A DNA stretch of 64,000 nucleotides from NCBI GenBank assembly GCA_033764725.1, contig JANRIR010000079.1:1-64000 (forward strand), given 5' to 3'. Source of the DNA: RI-43 sp033764725 (GTDB lineage: Bacteria; Pseudomonadota; Alphaproteobacteria; Caulobacterales; Aquidulcibacteraceae). How positions within the stretch are numbered: position 1 is the stretch's first letter; each line of letters opens with the position of its first letter. Position numbers and translations under genes: made by a program. Shown here one piece after another: positions 7,843-16,529 of the stretch. The notes under the pieces were generated by a model, which made no database searches, was not told where the DNA came from, and saw nothing but the letters and a program-made list of their open reading frames with translations.

Positions 7843-8904
7843 CTACGCCTCCGCGCGGATCGGCGACGGCGCCCGCGGGTTCAGGTAGCGGCGCAGATCG
7901 GCCCAGGGGATGCGCACTTCCGCGCCGCCCAATGCGCCGGCCCCGCCGAACGTATAGGGCGGGAAGAGCAGAACCAGCGCATCCTGCGTGATCAGCCACA
8001 GCGACGGCTTGGTGACGCTGTCGCGCACATCGCTTTGCGGCGGCCTGAACCCGTCGTCGCGAAATTGCGCCGTCAGCGCGGCCATCGCGCGCGTCGTCAA
8101 ATAGCGCTCCCAGCCCGAGCCGGGCTGAAACACCGTCTCCGCCGCCAGCGGCGCGCCGGTCCGCATGTCCACCGTCACCGCCTTGAAGCTGGTGTTCGGG
8201 TGCGCCGCGCCGAGTGTGAGTTCATAGAGATCGAACCGCACCGAGACGAGTTCGGGCCCGGCATAGGCGATCTGATAGGTGACCTGCTCTTCCGTCTGGT
8301 CGTCCAACTGATATTGCGGATTTTGCGCGACCAGCGCGTTGAAGCGCTGCGCCTGCGGCGTGGCGGCGCCGTCGATGCGCGGATACCGGATATTGCGCAC
8401 GATCGCCGGCGGCGCCGCCTCGGCCAATCCGCTCGCAGCCGCCGCTTCCGCGGTGACGGCCTGCGCATCCGACACCTCCACGGATTGGAACGTATAGCCG
8501 CCGATCTGCTGCACCGCCTGGCCGGCCTGGTCGGCGCGGGCGCGCAGCGACGATTCAAGGCAGCGCGTCTGCTCCGTGGTCAGCGCCGCGTCGGGGTCGA
8601 TGATCCCGCACGCGACGCGCTGGGCGGCGAGCCAGCGCTGCTGGTTCTGCACGATCAGGCGCGCGCCCTCGTCGCTCACCGAAGCCGCCTCGGCGACGAG
8701 CGTCTCGCGGATGCGCCCATCGAGCGCCGCAAGCGATTCGGTTTCGCACAGGGTGCGGTTGAAGCCCGCGACATCGCCGGCGCACGGATTGAGCGCCGCT
8801 TCGAGGCCGCCGCCTTCCGGCGAGGGCGCGGCCGGCTCGGAGCGCTGGCCGCACGCCGACAGCGCGAGCGCGCACGCCGCAAAGCCGATCTGTCGCAGCG
8901 CCAT
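7843..8904 (-). CDS. Lipoprotein with LprI-like and RsiV-like (DUF3298) domains
   Basis: Predicted outer-envelope lipoprotein of 353 aa. The signal MALRQIGFAACALALSAC ends in the lipobox LSAC, so the Cys at residue 18 would be acylated. After a Pro/Glu linker, residues about 40-125 resemble the LprI/DUF1311 lysozyme-inhibitor fold (NPCAGDVAGFNRTLCETESL, later QQRWLAAQR), with paired Cys. The C-terminal half (about 150-340) resembles DUF3298/RsiV domains (SFKAVTVDMRTG, then VLLFPPYTFGGAGALGGAEVRIPW). A role in lysozyme or cell-wall stress is inferred from the families. It diverges from selO. Confidence 0.72.
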   Translation of the reverse strand: MALRQIGFAACALALSACGQRSEPAAPSPEGGGLEAALNPCAGDVAGFNRTLCETESLAALDGRIRETLVAEAASVSDEGARLIVQNQQRWLAAQRVACGIIDPDAALTTEQTRCLESSLRARADQAGQAVQQIGGYTFQSVEVSDAQAVTAEAAAASGLAEAAPPAIVRNIRYPRIDGAATPQAQRFNALVAQNPQYQLDDQTEEQVTYQIAYAGPELVSVRFDLYELTLGAAHPNTSFKAVTVDMRTGAPLAAETVFQPGSGWERYLTTRAMAALTAQFRDDGFRPPQSDVRDSVTKPSLWLITQDALVLLFPPYTFGGAGALGGAEVRIPWADLRRYLNPRAPSPIRAEA

Positions 8905-9005
8905 GCGCCTTCCTCCCGGGTCGCGCTGGTGTTGCCATACTCGCGTCGTCTCGTCACGCCGCGGCTGCGGGTCGACGCCGGCGCACCGTCTCGCTAGGAG
9001 CCCCT

Positions 9006-10433
9006 ATGCCCGTCGACGCCGCCTATCGCCCCGATCCCCTGTTCCAGAGCCTCGGCCCCGCTTTCGCCGACACCGTGACGCCGGCGCGCTTCCCTGTTCA
9101 CATCCCGCGCTTCACCAACCGCTTTTGGGCCCGGCGCATCGGCCTTGGCGATTTCGACCCGGCCGAATGGGAGCGCTGCTTCGCGCGCTTCGAGCCGCTG
9201 CCCGACAACATGGAGCGCCCTTTGGCGATCCGGTATCACGGCCACCAGTTCCGCGTGTACAATCCCGACATCGGCGACGGGCGCGGCTTTCTCTATGCGC
9301 AGCTGCGCGATGATCGCGGCCGCCTGCTCGATCTCGCCACCAAAGGCTCAGGCCAGACGCCCTATTCGCGCCTGGGCGACGGGCGCCTGACGCTCAAGGG
9401 CGGCGTGCGCGAGGTGCTCGCTGCGCAAATGCTCGACGCGCAGGGCGTCTACACATCCAAGCCGTTCGCGCTCTACGAAACCGGCGAAGCCTTGACGCGC
9501 GGCGACGAGCCGTCGCCGACGCGCAGCGCCGTGCTCACGCGCTTGTCGCATGCGCACATCCGCTTCGGCGTGTTTGAGCGCCTCGCCTTCGTGAACGATC
9601 CCGACGCGATGCGCGCGCTCGTGGATCATTGCGCCGAGGCGTATTTTCCCGAAATCGCAAGCGTCTCGGACGGCGCGCGGCCCGCCGCGCTGCTCGACGC
9701 GGTGGTGCAGGAAACTGCGCGTCTTGTCGCCTCCTGGATGGCGGCGGGATTCGTGCACGGCGTGATGAACACCGACAACATGACGGTCACCGGCGAAAGC
9801 TTCGATTACGGGCCATGGCGTTTTGCGCCCGCGTCGATTCCTGGGTTCACCGCCGCCTATTTCGACCAACAAGGGCTTTATTGCTTTGCGCGGCAGCCGG
9901 AAGCGGCGGCGTGGAATCTGGCGCAGCTCGGCGGCAGCCTGACGCTGATCAGCGACGCCGCGCCGCTGGAAGATGCGCTGCGCGCTTTCCCCACGCGCTA
10001 TCGGTCGGCGCTGCGCACGGCGTTGTTCCGCAGGCTGGGTCTGATCGAGGGCGATCTCGAGCGCGACCTCGCGTTCGTGCAGGCGCTGCTCAGCTGGCTG
10101 ACCGACAGCGCGGCGCCCTGGCCCGCCTTCTTCCACGATTGGTTTTGCGGCGCCGCCAGCGAAACGCGCGCCATGGAAAGCCCCGCTCAGGCCAATTATC
10201 AGCGCGCCGATTTCGCACCGATCCGCGACGGCTTCGCGGCGCGCACGCCGGAGCGGCCGGAGCGGCTCACGCATCCTTTGTTTCAACGCGATGCAGCGGT
10301 CAGCTTGCTGATCGACGAGGTGGAGGCGCTGTGGGCGCCGATCGCGGCGGACGACGATTGGTCCGCGTTCGCGGCGAAGCTCGACGACATCGCCGCCTTG
10401 CGCGAGGCGCTGGCGATCGCCAATCCGATGTGA
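9006..10433 (+). CDS. selO: Protein adenylyltransferase SelO
   Basis: Pseudokinase-fold enzyme (YdiU/SelO family, 475 aa) that transfers AMP from ATP to Ser, Thr or Tyr of target proteins. Diagnostic stretches are RYHGHQFRVYNPDIGDGRGF (about 76-95), TKGSGQTPYSRLGDGRLTLK, and HGVMNTDNMTVTGESFDYGP with the catalytic Asp and metal-binding Asn/Asp. The redox Cys (or Sec) motif found at the very C-terminus of many SelO proteins is absent; this one ends in IANPM. It is convergent with the RyR-domain gene and separated from it by a GC hairpin. Confidence 0.93.
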   Translation: MPVDAAYRPDPLFQSLGPAFADTVTPARFPVHIPRFTNRFWARRIGLGDFDPAEWERCFARFEPLPDNMERPLAIRYHGHQFRVYNPDIGDGRGFLYAQLRDDRGRLLDLATKGSGQTPYSRLGDGRLTLKGGVREVLAAQMLDAQGVYTSKPFALYETGEALTRGDEPSPTRSAVLTRLSHAHIRFGVFERLAFVNDPDAMRALVDHCAEAYFPEIASVSDGARPAALLDAVVQETARLVASWMAAGFVHGVMNTDNMTVTGESFDYGPWRFAPASIPGFTAAYFDQQGLYCFARQPEAAAWNLAQLGGSLTLISDAAPLEDALRAFPTRYRSALRTALFRRLGLIEGDLERDLAFVQALLSWLTDSAAPWPAFFHDWFCGAASETRAMESPAQANYQRADFAPIRDGFAARTPERPERLTHPLFQRDAAVSLLIDEVEALWAPIAADDDWSAFAAKLDDIAALREALAIANPM

Positions 10434-10486
10434 GGCGGTTGTTGTGCGTTTTGGGAAATGTTGAGGGGAACTGTAATTTTGAGGCG

Positions 10487-10512
10487 ATGGGCCCCGGCCT
10501 TCGCCGGGGCCC
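10487..10512. terminator. GC-rich hairpin between convergent genes
   Basis: Perfect 11-base stem (TGGGCCCCGGC and its complement) with loop CTTC, between the ends of selO and the RyR-domain gene. There is no U-tract on either side, so it may act as a weak bidirectional terminator or only be one of the common GGGCCCCGG intergenic repeats. Confidence 0.6.
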
Positions 10513-10518
10513 ACAGCC

Positions 10519-12432
10519 CTATTCGGCTGCGCTGCGGGCCGCGGCAGGCGGCGACGTGCGCCGTACGAAGCCGCGCGGATAAAGCAGACGCGCGACATCG
10601 ACCGCCGCGAGGACTTGCGCGGTGTCCTTGTCCTTTTCGGCCTGGGTGAGATCGTCCCACGGCTTCAGCTGATTGTGGATCATGAGGTCGTTCGAGCGCT
10701 GCGCGCCGGGCTGCCAGCCGGACATCAAGCGCTCCGCCATCCACCGCGCATGTTCGGTTTCCGACAGCGCGGCCAGGAGGTCCGGCGCGATCGCCGGCGC
10801 GGTGTCGCCGCGTTCGGCGCCGTCGGCGGGGCGCCAGCCGGCGTCCCACAGCTTGACGATGGCGGCGTCCGAGGCGGCGCGATTGGCGGCGCGGTATGTT
10901 TCCAGCACCTCCGACCAGTCGCGCATCGCCGCCTGCAGCTCCTTCAGCGACATCGCATCGGCGTCGGCGACGCCCTTGTTGTAATGCTCGTGCGCAATTG
11001 CCGCGCCGCGATCGAGCCGACCGTCGAGAATGCGGCTGCGCGTCGCGATTTTCTGATGCGCGCCGAACGCCTGCAGATAGGCGTCGAGCTCTTCGGTCTC
11101 GTCGCCTTTGGCGTATTCCTCGGAGAATTCCGAACGGCTCGCCTCTTTCATGAAAATGGGAACCGGCCACACGAAGCCCTGATTGCACACGCGCTTGAGC
11201 GCGAGCGCGAGCTGGATGTTTTCGGTGTCGAGGCCGGTGGAGACGACGAGCGCCGTGGGCTGACCGCGGGTCGCCTGAACGCGCTGCAACAGGCCGTGAT
11301 CGACCGGCGCGTGCGTCCAGTCGAACGGCAGAAACGCTACATCGGCCGCCCACAAATGCGGGTGCGCGACGGCGTTCGGATAGCGCGCCTGAAAGCGGGC
11401 GCGATCGCGCTCTGGATCGGGGCTGAGCACGGTGATGCGCGGCGGCGGCCGCATCGCCGACCAAAGGCTCATCAGCGCGCGCGCGATGACCGCGTCGCTG
11501 GCGTCGTCATAGCCGAAGACCGCAAGATGCAGACGGTCATGGCCGAGCGCTTCGGCGGTCTTGAGCAGGGTGACGGTTTCGCGCTGCAACAGATCGCGCG
11601 CGGCGAGCTCGTCCATCGAGAACGGCTTGGGATCGACGCGCAGGCGCGGCGGGCGTGCATGCGCGGCCTTGGCCTTCTCCATGCGGGCGCTGTGCTTGCG
11701 CATGGCGTGCGCGCCCATTTCACGCGCTTCCTTCAACAGCATCGGCGAGCGCATCGACACGTGCACGCGGATCATGCGGCGGCTCTTGTCGCGCTGCACG
11801 AGGCGGCGCATCGCCGCTTCGATCTGCAGATTGGCGCCGTCCTCGCTTTCGAACGCCACGACATGGGCGGCGCGATGCGCGCGCGCCGCGCGCAGCGTTT
11901 CGATGCGGCGCCCGTCTCCCTCGACCACGGTCACGCCCTGGCGGCGCAGCGACCATGCGGTCTCTTCGGTGAAGCGGCCGCCCACGAGCACGACGGAATC
12001 GCCGCTCTTGCGGCAATCCTGCGCCAGCGAAATCGCCGGCGGATCGTCGCCCGCAATCACCACATGGCGCGCTGCGCCGGCGAAGAACACTTGCGCGAGC
12101 GAGCGTCCCAGCTGGCCGGAAAACGCGAAGGCGATGCCGATCACCGGCACGGCGAGCCCGGCGAAGCGCGCGACCTCCAGCCAAACATTGCGCGGCGCAA
12201 AAAACACTTCGGACGAGGCGATCGCGCCAAGCGTGCGATACACCGCCTCCGACGCCGGATCCGAACCGGGGCGCTCTTCGGCGAACTGCGCCATAAAGCC
12301 GACATAGCCGGCCCAAATCCAGATGGCCGCGAGCGCGATCAGCACGCCCCAGCGCAGCGCCGGCGCGCGCATGTGGCTCCAGGCCATGAGGCCGGCGGCG
12401 GCGCGAGACCAGATGTTGCCGTAAGCGCGCAT
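10519..12432 (-). CDS. Membrane protein with two TrkA-N-like domains and a C-terminal RyR domain
   Basis: Protein of 637 aa. Two membrane segments are visible, about residues 28-47 and 87-106. Then follows a TrkA-N/RCK-like Rossmann domain (ARHVVIAGDDPPAISLAQDC from 121, about 121-225) and a second one (LHLAVFGYDDASDAVIARAL from 301, about 300-430). The C-terminus (about 555-620) has the RyR-repeat pattern: EHARWMAERLMSGWQPG, then a Pro-Trp, then an acidic Glu/Lys/Asp run. RyR and RCK domains both bind small ligands in known proteins. No pore helix or selectivity filter is obvious, so calling it a channel would go too far. The gene lies just downstream of tRNA-Arg and convergent with selO. 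Confidence 0.8.
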   Translation of the reverse strand: MRAYGNIWSRAAAGLMAWSHMRAPALRWGVLIALAAIWIWAGYVGFMAQFAEERPGSDPASEAVYRTLGAIASSEVFFAPRNVWLEVARFAGLAVPVIGIAFAFSGQLGRSLAQVFFAGAARHVVIAGDDPPAISLAQDCRKSGDSVVLVGGRFTEETAWSLRRQGVTVVEGDGRRIETLRAARAHRAAHVVAFESEDGANLQIEAAMRRLVQRDKSRRMIRVHVSMRSPMLLKEAREMGAHAMRKHSARMEKAKAAHARPPRLRVDPKPFSMDELAARDLLQRETVTLLKTAEALGHDRLHLAVFGYDDASDAVIARALMSLWSAMRPPPRITVLSPDPERDRARFQARYPNAVAHPHLWAADVAFLPFDWTHAPVDHGLLQRVQATRGQPTALVVSTGLDTENIQLALALKRVCNQGFVWPVPIFMKEASRSEFSEEYAKGDETEELDAYLQAFGAHQKIATRSRILDGRLDRGAAIAHEHYNKGVADADAMSLKELQAAMRDWSEVLETYRAANRAASDAAIVKLWDAGWRPADGAERGDTAPAIAPDLLAALSETEHARWMAERLMSGWQPGAQRSNDLMIHNQLKPWDDLTQAEKDKDTAQVLAAVDVARLLYPRGFVRRTSPPAAARSAAE

Positions 12433-12502
12433 CGGGCGACCTTTCTGGACGCGATCCCTGTAGCGACCCGCGTCGCGACGACCCGTCTGCGGCCGTCGCG
12501 CG

Positions 12503-12579
12503 TGGCGACCCCGGCAGGATTCGAACCTGCGACCATCTCCTTAGGACGGAGCCGCTCTATCCAGCTGAGCTACGGAGCC
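12503..12579 (-). tRNA. tRNA-Arg (anticodon CCT), CCA encoded
   Basis: Reads GGCTCCGTAGCTCAGCTGG from 12579, with an intact D arm, anticodon loop GTCCTAA (anticodon CCT, for AGG codons), T arm GCAGG-TTCGAAT-CCTGC and a seven-pair acceptor stem with two G-T pairs. The CCA end is encoded at 12503-12505. The anticodon stem has one unpaired end. The RyR-domain gene begins 70 bases downstream on the same strand. Confidence 0.95.
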
Positions 12580-12629
12580 GTAGCCGTGTTATGACGGAGC
12601 GGCGCTGCGGCGTCGATGGGAGGGGGCGC

Positions 12630-13478
12630 ATGCGGGTTGCGGCGAGGATCGGCGCGCTGATCGCTGCGGCGGCGCTGGCGGCGTGCGGCCCCGATTTCGG
12701 CGCCCTGGAGCCCGGCGAAAAAGGCCGCGTCGCGCGCGTCTTCGACGGCGACACGCTCGCGCTCGACACCGGCCTGCGCGTGACGCTCACCGAAATCGAA
12801 GCGCCCTATGGCGACGAGCCGTTCGCCGCCCAGGCGCGCGCCGGGCTGGAGCAGATGGCGCTCGAGCGTCCCGCCCGGCTCGCCTATGGCGGCGCGCGCC
12901 GCTATGCGCCGCGCACGCGCCCGGCCAAGCAGGGCGAAGCGCCGGCCGAAGCGCCGGCGGAGACCGCGCTCGCGCATGTCTACGTGCAGTCCGAAGGCGG
13001 GCGCTGGATCTGGCTGCAGGGCGCGATGGTGGAGCAAGGGCTGGCCTTCGCCCGCCCGCGCAAGGAGAACCACGCGCGCACGCAGGATTTGTTCGCCGCC
13101 GAGGAGCGCGCGCGCGCCGCCGGGCGCGGCCTGTGGGGCGAGCGGGCCTATCGGGTGCGCACGCCCGCGCAACTCGTGGCCGAGGTGGAGACGCTGCCGC
13201 CGAGCTGCCGGCGCGGGCCGTTTCGCGTGGTCGAGGGCGTCGTGCGCAGCGTGTCGGCGTCGGACGACCGGGCTTACTTGAACTTCGGCGACGATTACCG
13301 CACCGACTTTACGATCGCGATCTACGAAGAAGATATATCCTCTTGGCGCGAGAGCGGGCCGGATTTCCAATCCTTTCAAGGACAATCAGTGCGCGCGCGC
13401 GGCCGTGTCGGCGCGCGCGGCGGCCCGCTGATGTGCCTCGACCATCCCGCGCAGATCACCATCGCCGCGGCGCGTTGA
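12630..13478 (+). CDS. Thermonuclease-like (SNase fold) lipoprotein
   Basis: Protein of 282 aa from the ATG at 12630, which has a strong GGGAGGGGG ribosome site; an in-frame ATG at 12591 lacks one and lies close to the tRNA. The N-terminus MRVAARIGALIAAAALAAC ends in lipobox LAAC, so it is probably a lipoprotein. The body resembles staphylococcal nuclease: GRVARVFDGDTLALDTGLRV, LTEIEAPYGDEPF, then QGLAFARP and GRGLWGE. The usual catalytic Arg of RLxGIDAPE is replaced here (TEIEAPYGDE), so nuclease activity is uncertain. The last 80 residues look like an OB-type extension. Confidence 0.75.
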   Translation: MRVAARIGALIAAAALAACGPDFGALEPGEKGRVARVFDGDTLALDTGLRVTLTEIEAPYGDEPFAAQARAGLEQMALERPARLAYGGARRYAPRTRPAKQGEAPAEAPAETALAHVYVQSEGGRWIWLQGAMVEQGLAFARPRKENHARTQDLFAAEERARAAGRGLWGERAYRVRTPAQLVAEVETLPPSCRRGPFRVVEGVVRSVSASDDRAYLNFGDDYRTDFTIAIYEEDISSWRESGPDFQSFQGQSVRARGRVGARGGPLMCLDHPAQITIAAAR

Positions 13479-13516
13479 CGGAACGCCATGCTTCCGGAAA
13501 ACTGAAATAGACATTA

Positions 13517-13530
13517 CAATTTGCAAATTG
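13517..13530. promoter_or_regulatory. Perfect 14-base palindrome upstream of the TonB receptor
   Basis: CAATTTGCAAATTG, a perfect dyad in a short AT-rich patch 75 bases before the receptor start. Size and placement fit an operator for a dimeric repressor or activator. Which regulator is unknown. Confidence 0.4.
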
Positions 13531-13604
13531 CGGAGAACGCCGCATCATTTCCGACGGCGCAAGGCTGAGGGCGACCTCTGACCACATAAAAGCGCGGGGA
13601 GGAA

Positions 13605-16460
13605 ATGATGGCACTTGGAAATAACGCCTCGCGGTGGGCGCTGCTGGCTGCATTGGGGACGATGGGCTGGTCCGGCGCTGCGGTCGCGCAAGACAGTTCC
13701 GACAATCCGGAAATCGTGGTCACCGGCTCGCTCATTCGCGGCACGCCGGAAGACGCTTCGCTTCCGGTCGATGTGTTCACCGCCGTCGAGCTGCAGCGCT
13801 CCGGCACGCCGACGATCACCGAACTCGTGCGCACGCTCGGCGTGTCCAGCGGCATCGACGGCGCGACCAACCAGTTCACGTCGAACGGCCTGGAAGGCCT
13901 GTCGAACGTGAACCTGCGCGGCCTCGGCGCCTCGCGCACTTTGGTGCTGATGAACGGCCGCCGGCTCGCCTCCGCGCCCTACGGCATCGGCGAGAGCGCG
14001 CAATCCTTCGTCGACACCAACCTGATCCCCGCCAACGCCATCGGCCGCATCGAGGTGCTGAAGGACGGCGCGGCCGCGACCTACGGCTCAGACGCCATCG
14101 CCGGCGTCGTGAACTTCATCACCCGCCGCGGCTTCGAGGGCTTCGAGATCGGCGGCGACTACACCAGCATCGACGGATCCGACGGCGATTACGGCTACAA
14201 CGCCACCTGGGGCTATCGCGACGGCCCGCTCGACATTCTCATCGCGGCAGCCTTCCAGCACCGCTCCGAACTCACCACCAAAGAGCGCGACTGGGCGCTG
14301 CCGGCCTATGCGCAAAACCCGGAAGCCGGCTGGTCGTCCATCGCCAATCCCGGCCGTTTCGTGTCGCGCAATACGGGCGCCGCGCGCGTCGATCCGCAAT
14401 GCGCCGTGCTCGGCGGCTTTGTCGGCCAGGGCGACGGCGCCTGCCGCTTCCGCTTCACGCCGTTCGACAATCTCGTCGAGGAAGAGGACCGCTGGCAGCT
14501 CTATGGCGAATTGAATTTCGAGGTCGCCTCGAACGTCGATTTCCATGCCGAAGCGCTGATCGCGCAGACCGACGTGCCGGAATGGAAAACCTCGCCGTCC
14601 TATCCGCCGCAGGTTTTGACTGCGCAGGTCGTGCCGCAAAACCATCCCGGCCTTTTGAGCCTGATCAACCAGACCGGCGGCGCCTCGTCGCCGTTCCAGG
14701 CGCTGAACGGTTCGCTCGGCTCGCTCTTCATCGGCCGCAGCTTCGGCCTCGGCGGCTATCCCGGCAACAATGGCGGGCCGCAGGTCGGCTATCGCAATTA
14801 CGAAGCCTATCGCGTGTCCGCGGGCCTCAGCGGCGATCTCGAAAACGGGATGGGCTGGGATTTCAACGTGACCGTGATGGAGGACGTCGGCGAGCGTCTC
14901 ACCAACGACACCTACATCACGCGCCTGGCGTCTGCGCTGCAGGGCCTTGGCGGGCCGAACTGCACGGGCACCACGCCGGGGGCGAACGGGTGCGTCTATT
15001 ACAACCCGTTCTCCACCGCCATTCCGCGCAGCTTCGTCAATGGCGCCGCCAATCCGCTGTACGATCCCACCGTCGCGAACTCGGCGGCGCTGGCGGATTG
15101 GCTCACCGATCCCTCGCAGACCGAAGCAACGACGCGGCTCACCGTGTTCGACTTCGTGCTCAATGGGCAGACCGGGTTCGAACTGCCGGGCGGCACGGTC
15201 GGCTGGGCGCTCGGCGCGCAATGGCGCGTCGATGAATACGAACTCGATCCCAATGATCTGGCGGACCTCACGGTCAATCCCTGCCCGATCCTCGGCGACA
15301 CGACGTGCGTCGGCGGCACCGGGCCCTTCGCCTTCCTCGCGGGCACCACGCCGGCCAATCTCGACCGCAATGTCGGCGCGCTGTTCGGCGAATTGAGCCT
15401 GCCGATCTCGGATTCGATCGAGGCGCAATTCGCCGTCCGCTATGAGGATTATGGCGGCGATGTCGGCTCCACCGTCGATCCCAAACTCGCGGTGCGCTGG
15501 CAGGCGACCGACATCCTGGCCTTCCGCGGCTCAGTCGGCACGACGTTCCGCGGGCCGACGCTGAACCAATTGTCGGGCCAGTTCACGACGCTGCAATTCG
15601 TGGCGCCGACGAACGCGTTCAAGGCCATCGACACGTTCGGCAATCCCGATCTGCAACCGGAATCGGCGCTCACCTACAATGTCGGCGCCTTGGTGGACGC
15701 CGGCGGCTTCTCGGGCTCGATCGATTACTGGAATTTCGAGTTCGACGATCCGGTGACGGTGGAGCCGTTCGACGCGATCCTGAACAGCGTTCTGGCATCC
15801 GGCGCGGGCTGTGCGACCAATCCGCTGTTCAATCGCGTCACGTTCGCCACGCCGTGCGTCGGCGCGACGGTGCAGCGCGTGCGCACCAACATCATCAACG
15901 GGCCGACGATCAACACGTCCGGCATCGACGTGAACGGCGAGTATGAGTGGGGCGGCGTCTATGGCGGCGATTTCACGCTCGGCGCCAGCGCGTCCTATCT
16001 CTTGGAGTACGAAGTCGGCCCGCTCATCGTTCAGGGCGTGCGCATAACCGGCGTGCAGGACCTCGCGGGCAAGCTCAATCGCGGCACGGGCTATCGCTCG
16101 CTGCCGCAGCTCAAGGGCGAGGTGTTCGGAAACTACAATATCGGCAACCACAATCTGCGCTGGATCGCGCGGTACGTGGATTCCTATGTCGATCAGCGTC
16201 TCACGCCGTTCGCGCCGCGCACGACAGACCTGATCACGTCAGGCATCAACAACGGCAAGACGATCCAGCAGCAATGGACGCATGACTTCACCTATGTGTG
16301 GGAAATGCCGTGGGGCACGCGCCTGTCCGCCTCGGTCAACAACGTGTTCGACGAAGATCCGCCCCAGGCGCGCCTGGATCTGAACTTCGATCCCTACACG
16401 CACAATCCGCTGGGCCGCACGTTCCGCATCGGCCTGACGCAGCGCTTCGGCGCGAACTGA
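13605..16460 (+). CDS. TonB-dependent receptor
   Basis: Outer-membrane beta-barrel transporter of 951 aa for energised uptake of a large nutrient. It has a signal peptide ending near AAVAQ, then a TonB-box-like segment EIVVTGSLIRGT, a plug domain (NVNLRGLGASRTLVLMNGRR, then RIEVLKDGAAATYGSDAIAGVVNFIT), and a 22-strand barrel ending in TFRIGLTQRFGAN, where a near-terminal Phe is typical. The ATG follows a GGGGAGGAA ribosome site. No nearby sigma/anti-sigma pair, SusD or ABC genes indicate the substrate. A strong terminator follows. Confidence 0.93.
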   Translation: MMALGNNASRWALLAALGTMGWSGAAVAQDSSDNPEIVVTGSLIRGTPEDASLPVDVFTAVELQRSGTPTITELVRTLGVSSGIDGATNQFTSNGLEGLSNVNLRGLGASRTLVLMNGRRLASAPYGIGESAQSFVDTNLIPANAIGRIEVLKDGAAATYGSDAIAGVVNFITRRGFEGFEIGGDYTSIDGSDGDYGYNATWGYRDGPLDILIAAAFQHRSELTTKERDWALPAYAQNPEAGWSSIANPGRFVSRNTGAARVDPQCAVLGGFVGQGDGACRFRFTPFDNLVEEEDRWQLYGELNFEVASNVDFHAEALIAQTDVPEWKTSPSYPPQVLTAQVVPQNHPGLLSLINQTGGASSPFQALNGSLGSLFIGRSFGLGGYPGNNGGPQVGYRNYEAYRVSAGLSGDLENGMGWDFNVTVMEDVGERLTNDTYITRLASALQGLGGPNCTGTTPGANGCVYYNPFSTAIPRSFVNGAANPLYDPTVANSAALADWLTDPSQTEATTRLTVFDFVLNGQTGFELPGGTVGWALGAQWRVDEYELDPNDLADLTVNPCPILGDTTCVGGTGPFAFLAGTTPANLDRNVGALFGELSLPISDSIEAQFAVRYEDYGGDVGSTVDPKLAVRWQATDILAFRGSVGTTFRGPTLNQLSGQFTTLQFVAPTNAFKAIDTFGNPDLQPESALTYNVGALVDAGGFSGSIDYWNFEFDDPVTVEPFDAILNSVLASGAGCATNPLFNRVTFATPCVGATVQRVRTNIINGPTINTSGIDVNGEYEWGGVYGGDFTLGASASYLLEYEVGPLIVQGVRITGVQDLAGKLNRGTGYRSLPQLKGEVFGNYNIGNHNLRWIARYVDSYVDQRLTPFAPRTTDLITSGINNGKTIQQQWTHDFTYVWEMPWGTRLSASVNNVFDEDPPQARLDLNFDPYTHNPLGRTFRIGLTQRFGAN

Positions 16461-16480
16461 CATCACGGCATATGCAAGCG

Positions 16481-16515
16481 AGGCCCCCAGCACACGCTGG
16501 GGGCCTTTCTTGTTT
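16481..16515 (+). terminator. Rho-independent terminator after the TonB receptor
   Basis: Eleven-base perfect stem AGGCCCCCAGC/GCTGGGGGCCT with loop ACAC, followed by TTCTTGTTT. It lies 20 bases after the receptor stop and before the convergent rpoH. Confidence 0.88.
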
Positions 16516-16529
16516 GGCGACAGCGGCGA

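Noticed and set aside
10431..10470. TGA of selO as a selenocysteine codon, since SelO can have C-terminal Sec
   Set aside because: The sequence after the TGA does not resemble the SelO C-terminus and no SECIS-like hairpin sits right after it. The later hairpin is a GC repeat.
12503..12579. tRNA-Arg as an integration site for an island
   Set aside because: I searched by eye for a copy of its 3' end near 10434-10518 and in the neighbouring gaps and found none; no integrase either.
10615..12594. Long open frame opposite the RyR-domain gene
   Set aside because: Antisense shadow of GC-rich coding DNA; no domain, and it runs through the tRNA.
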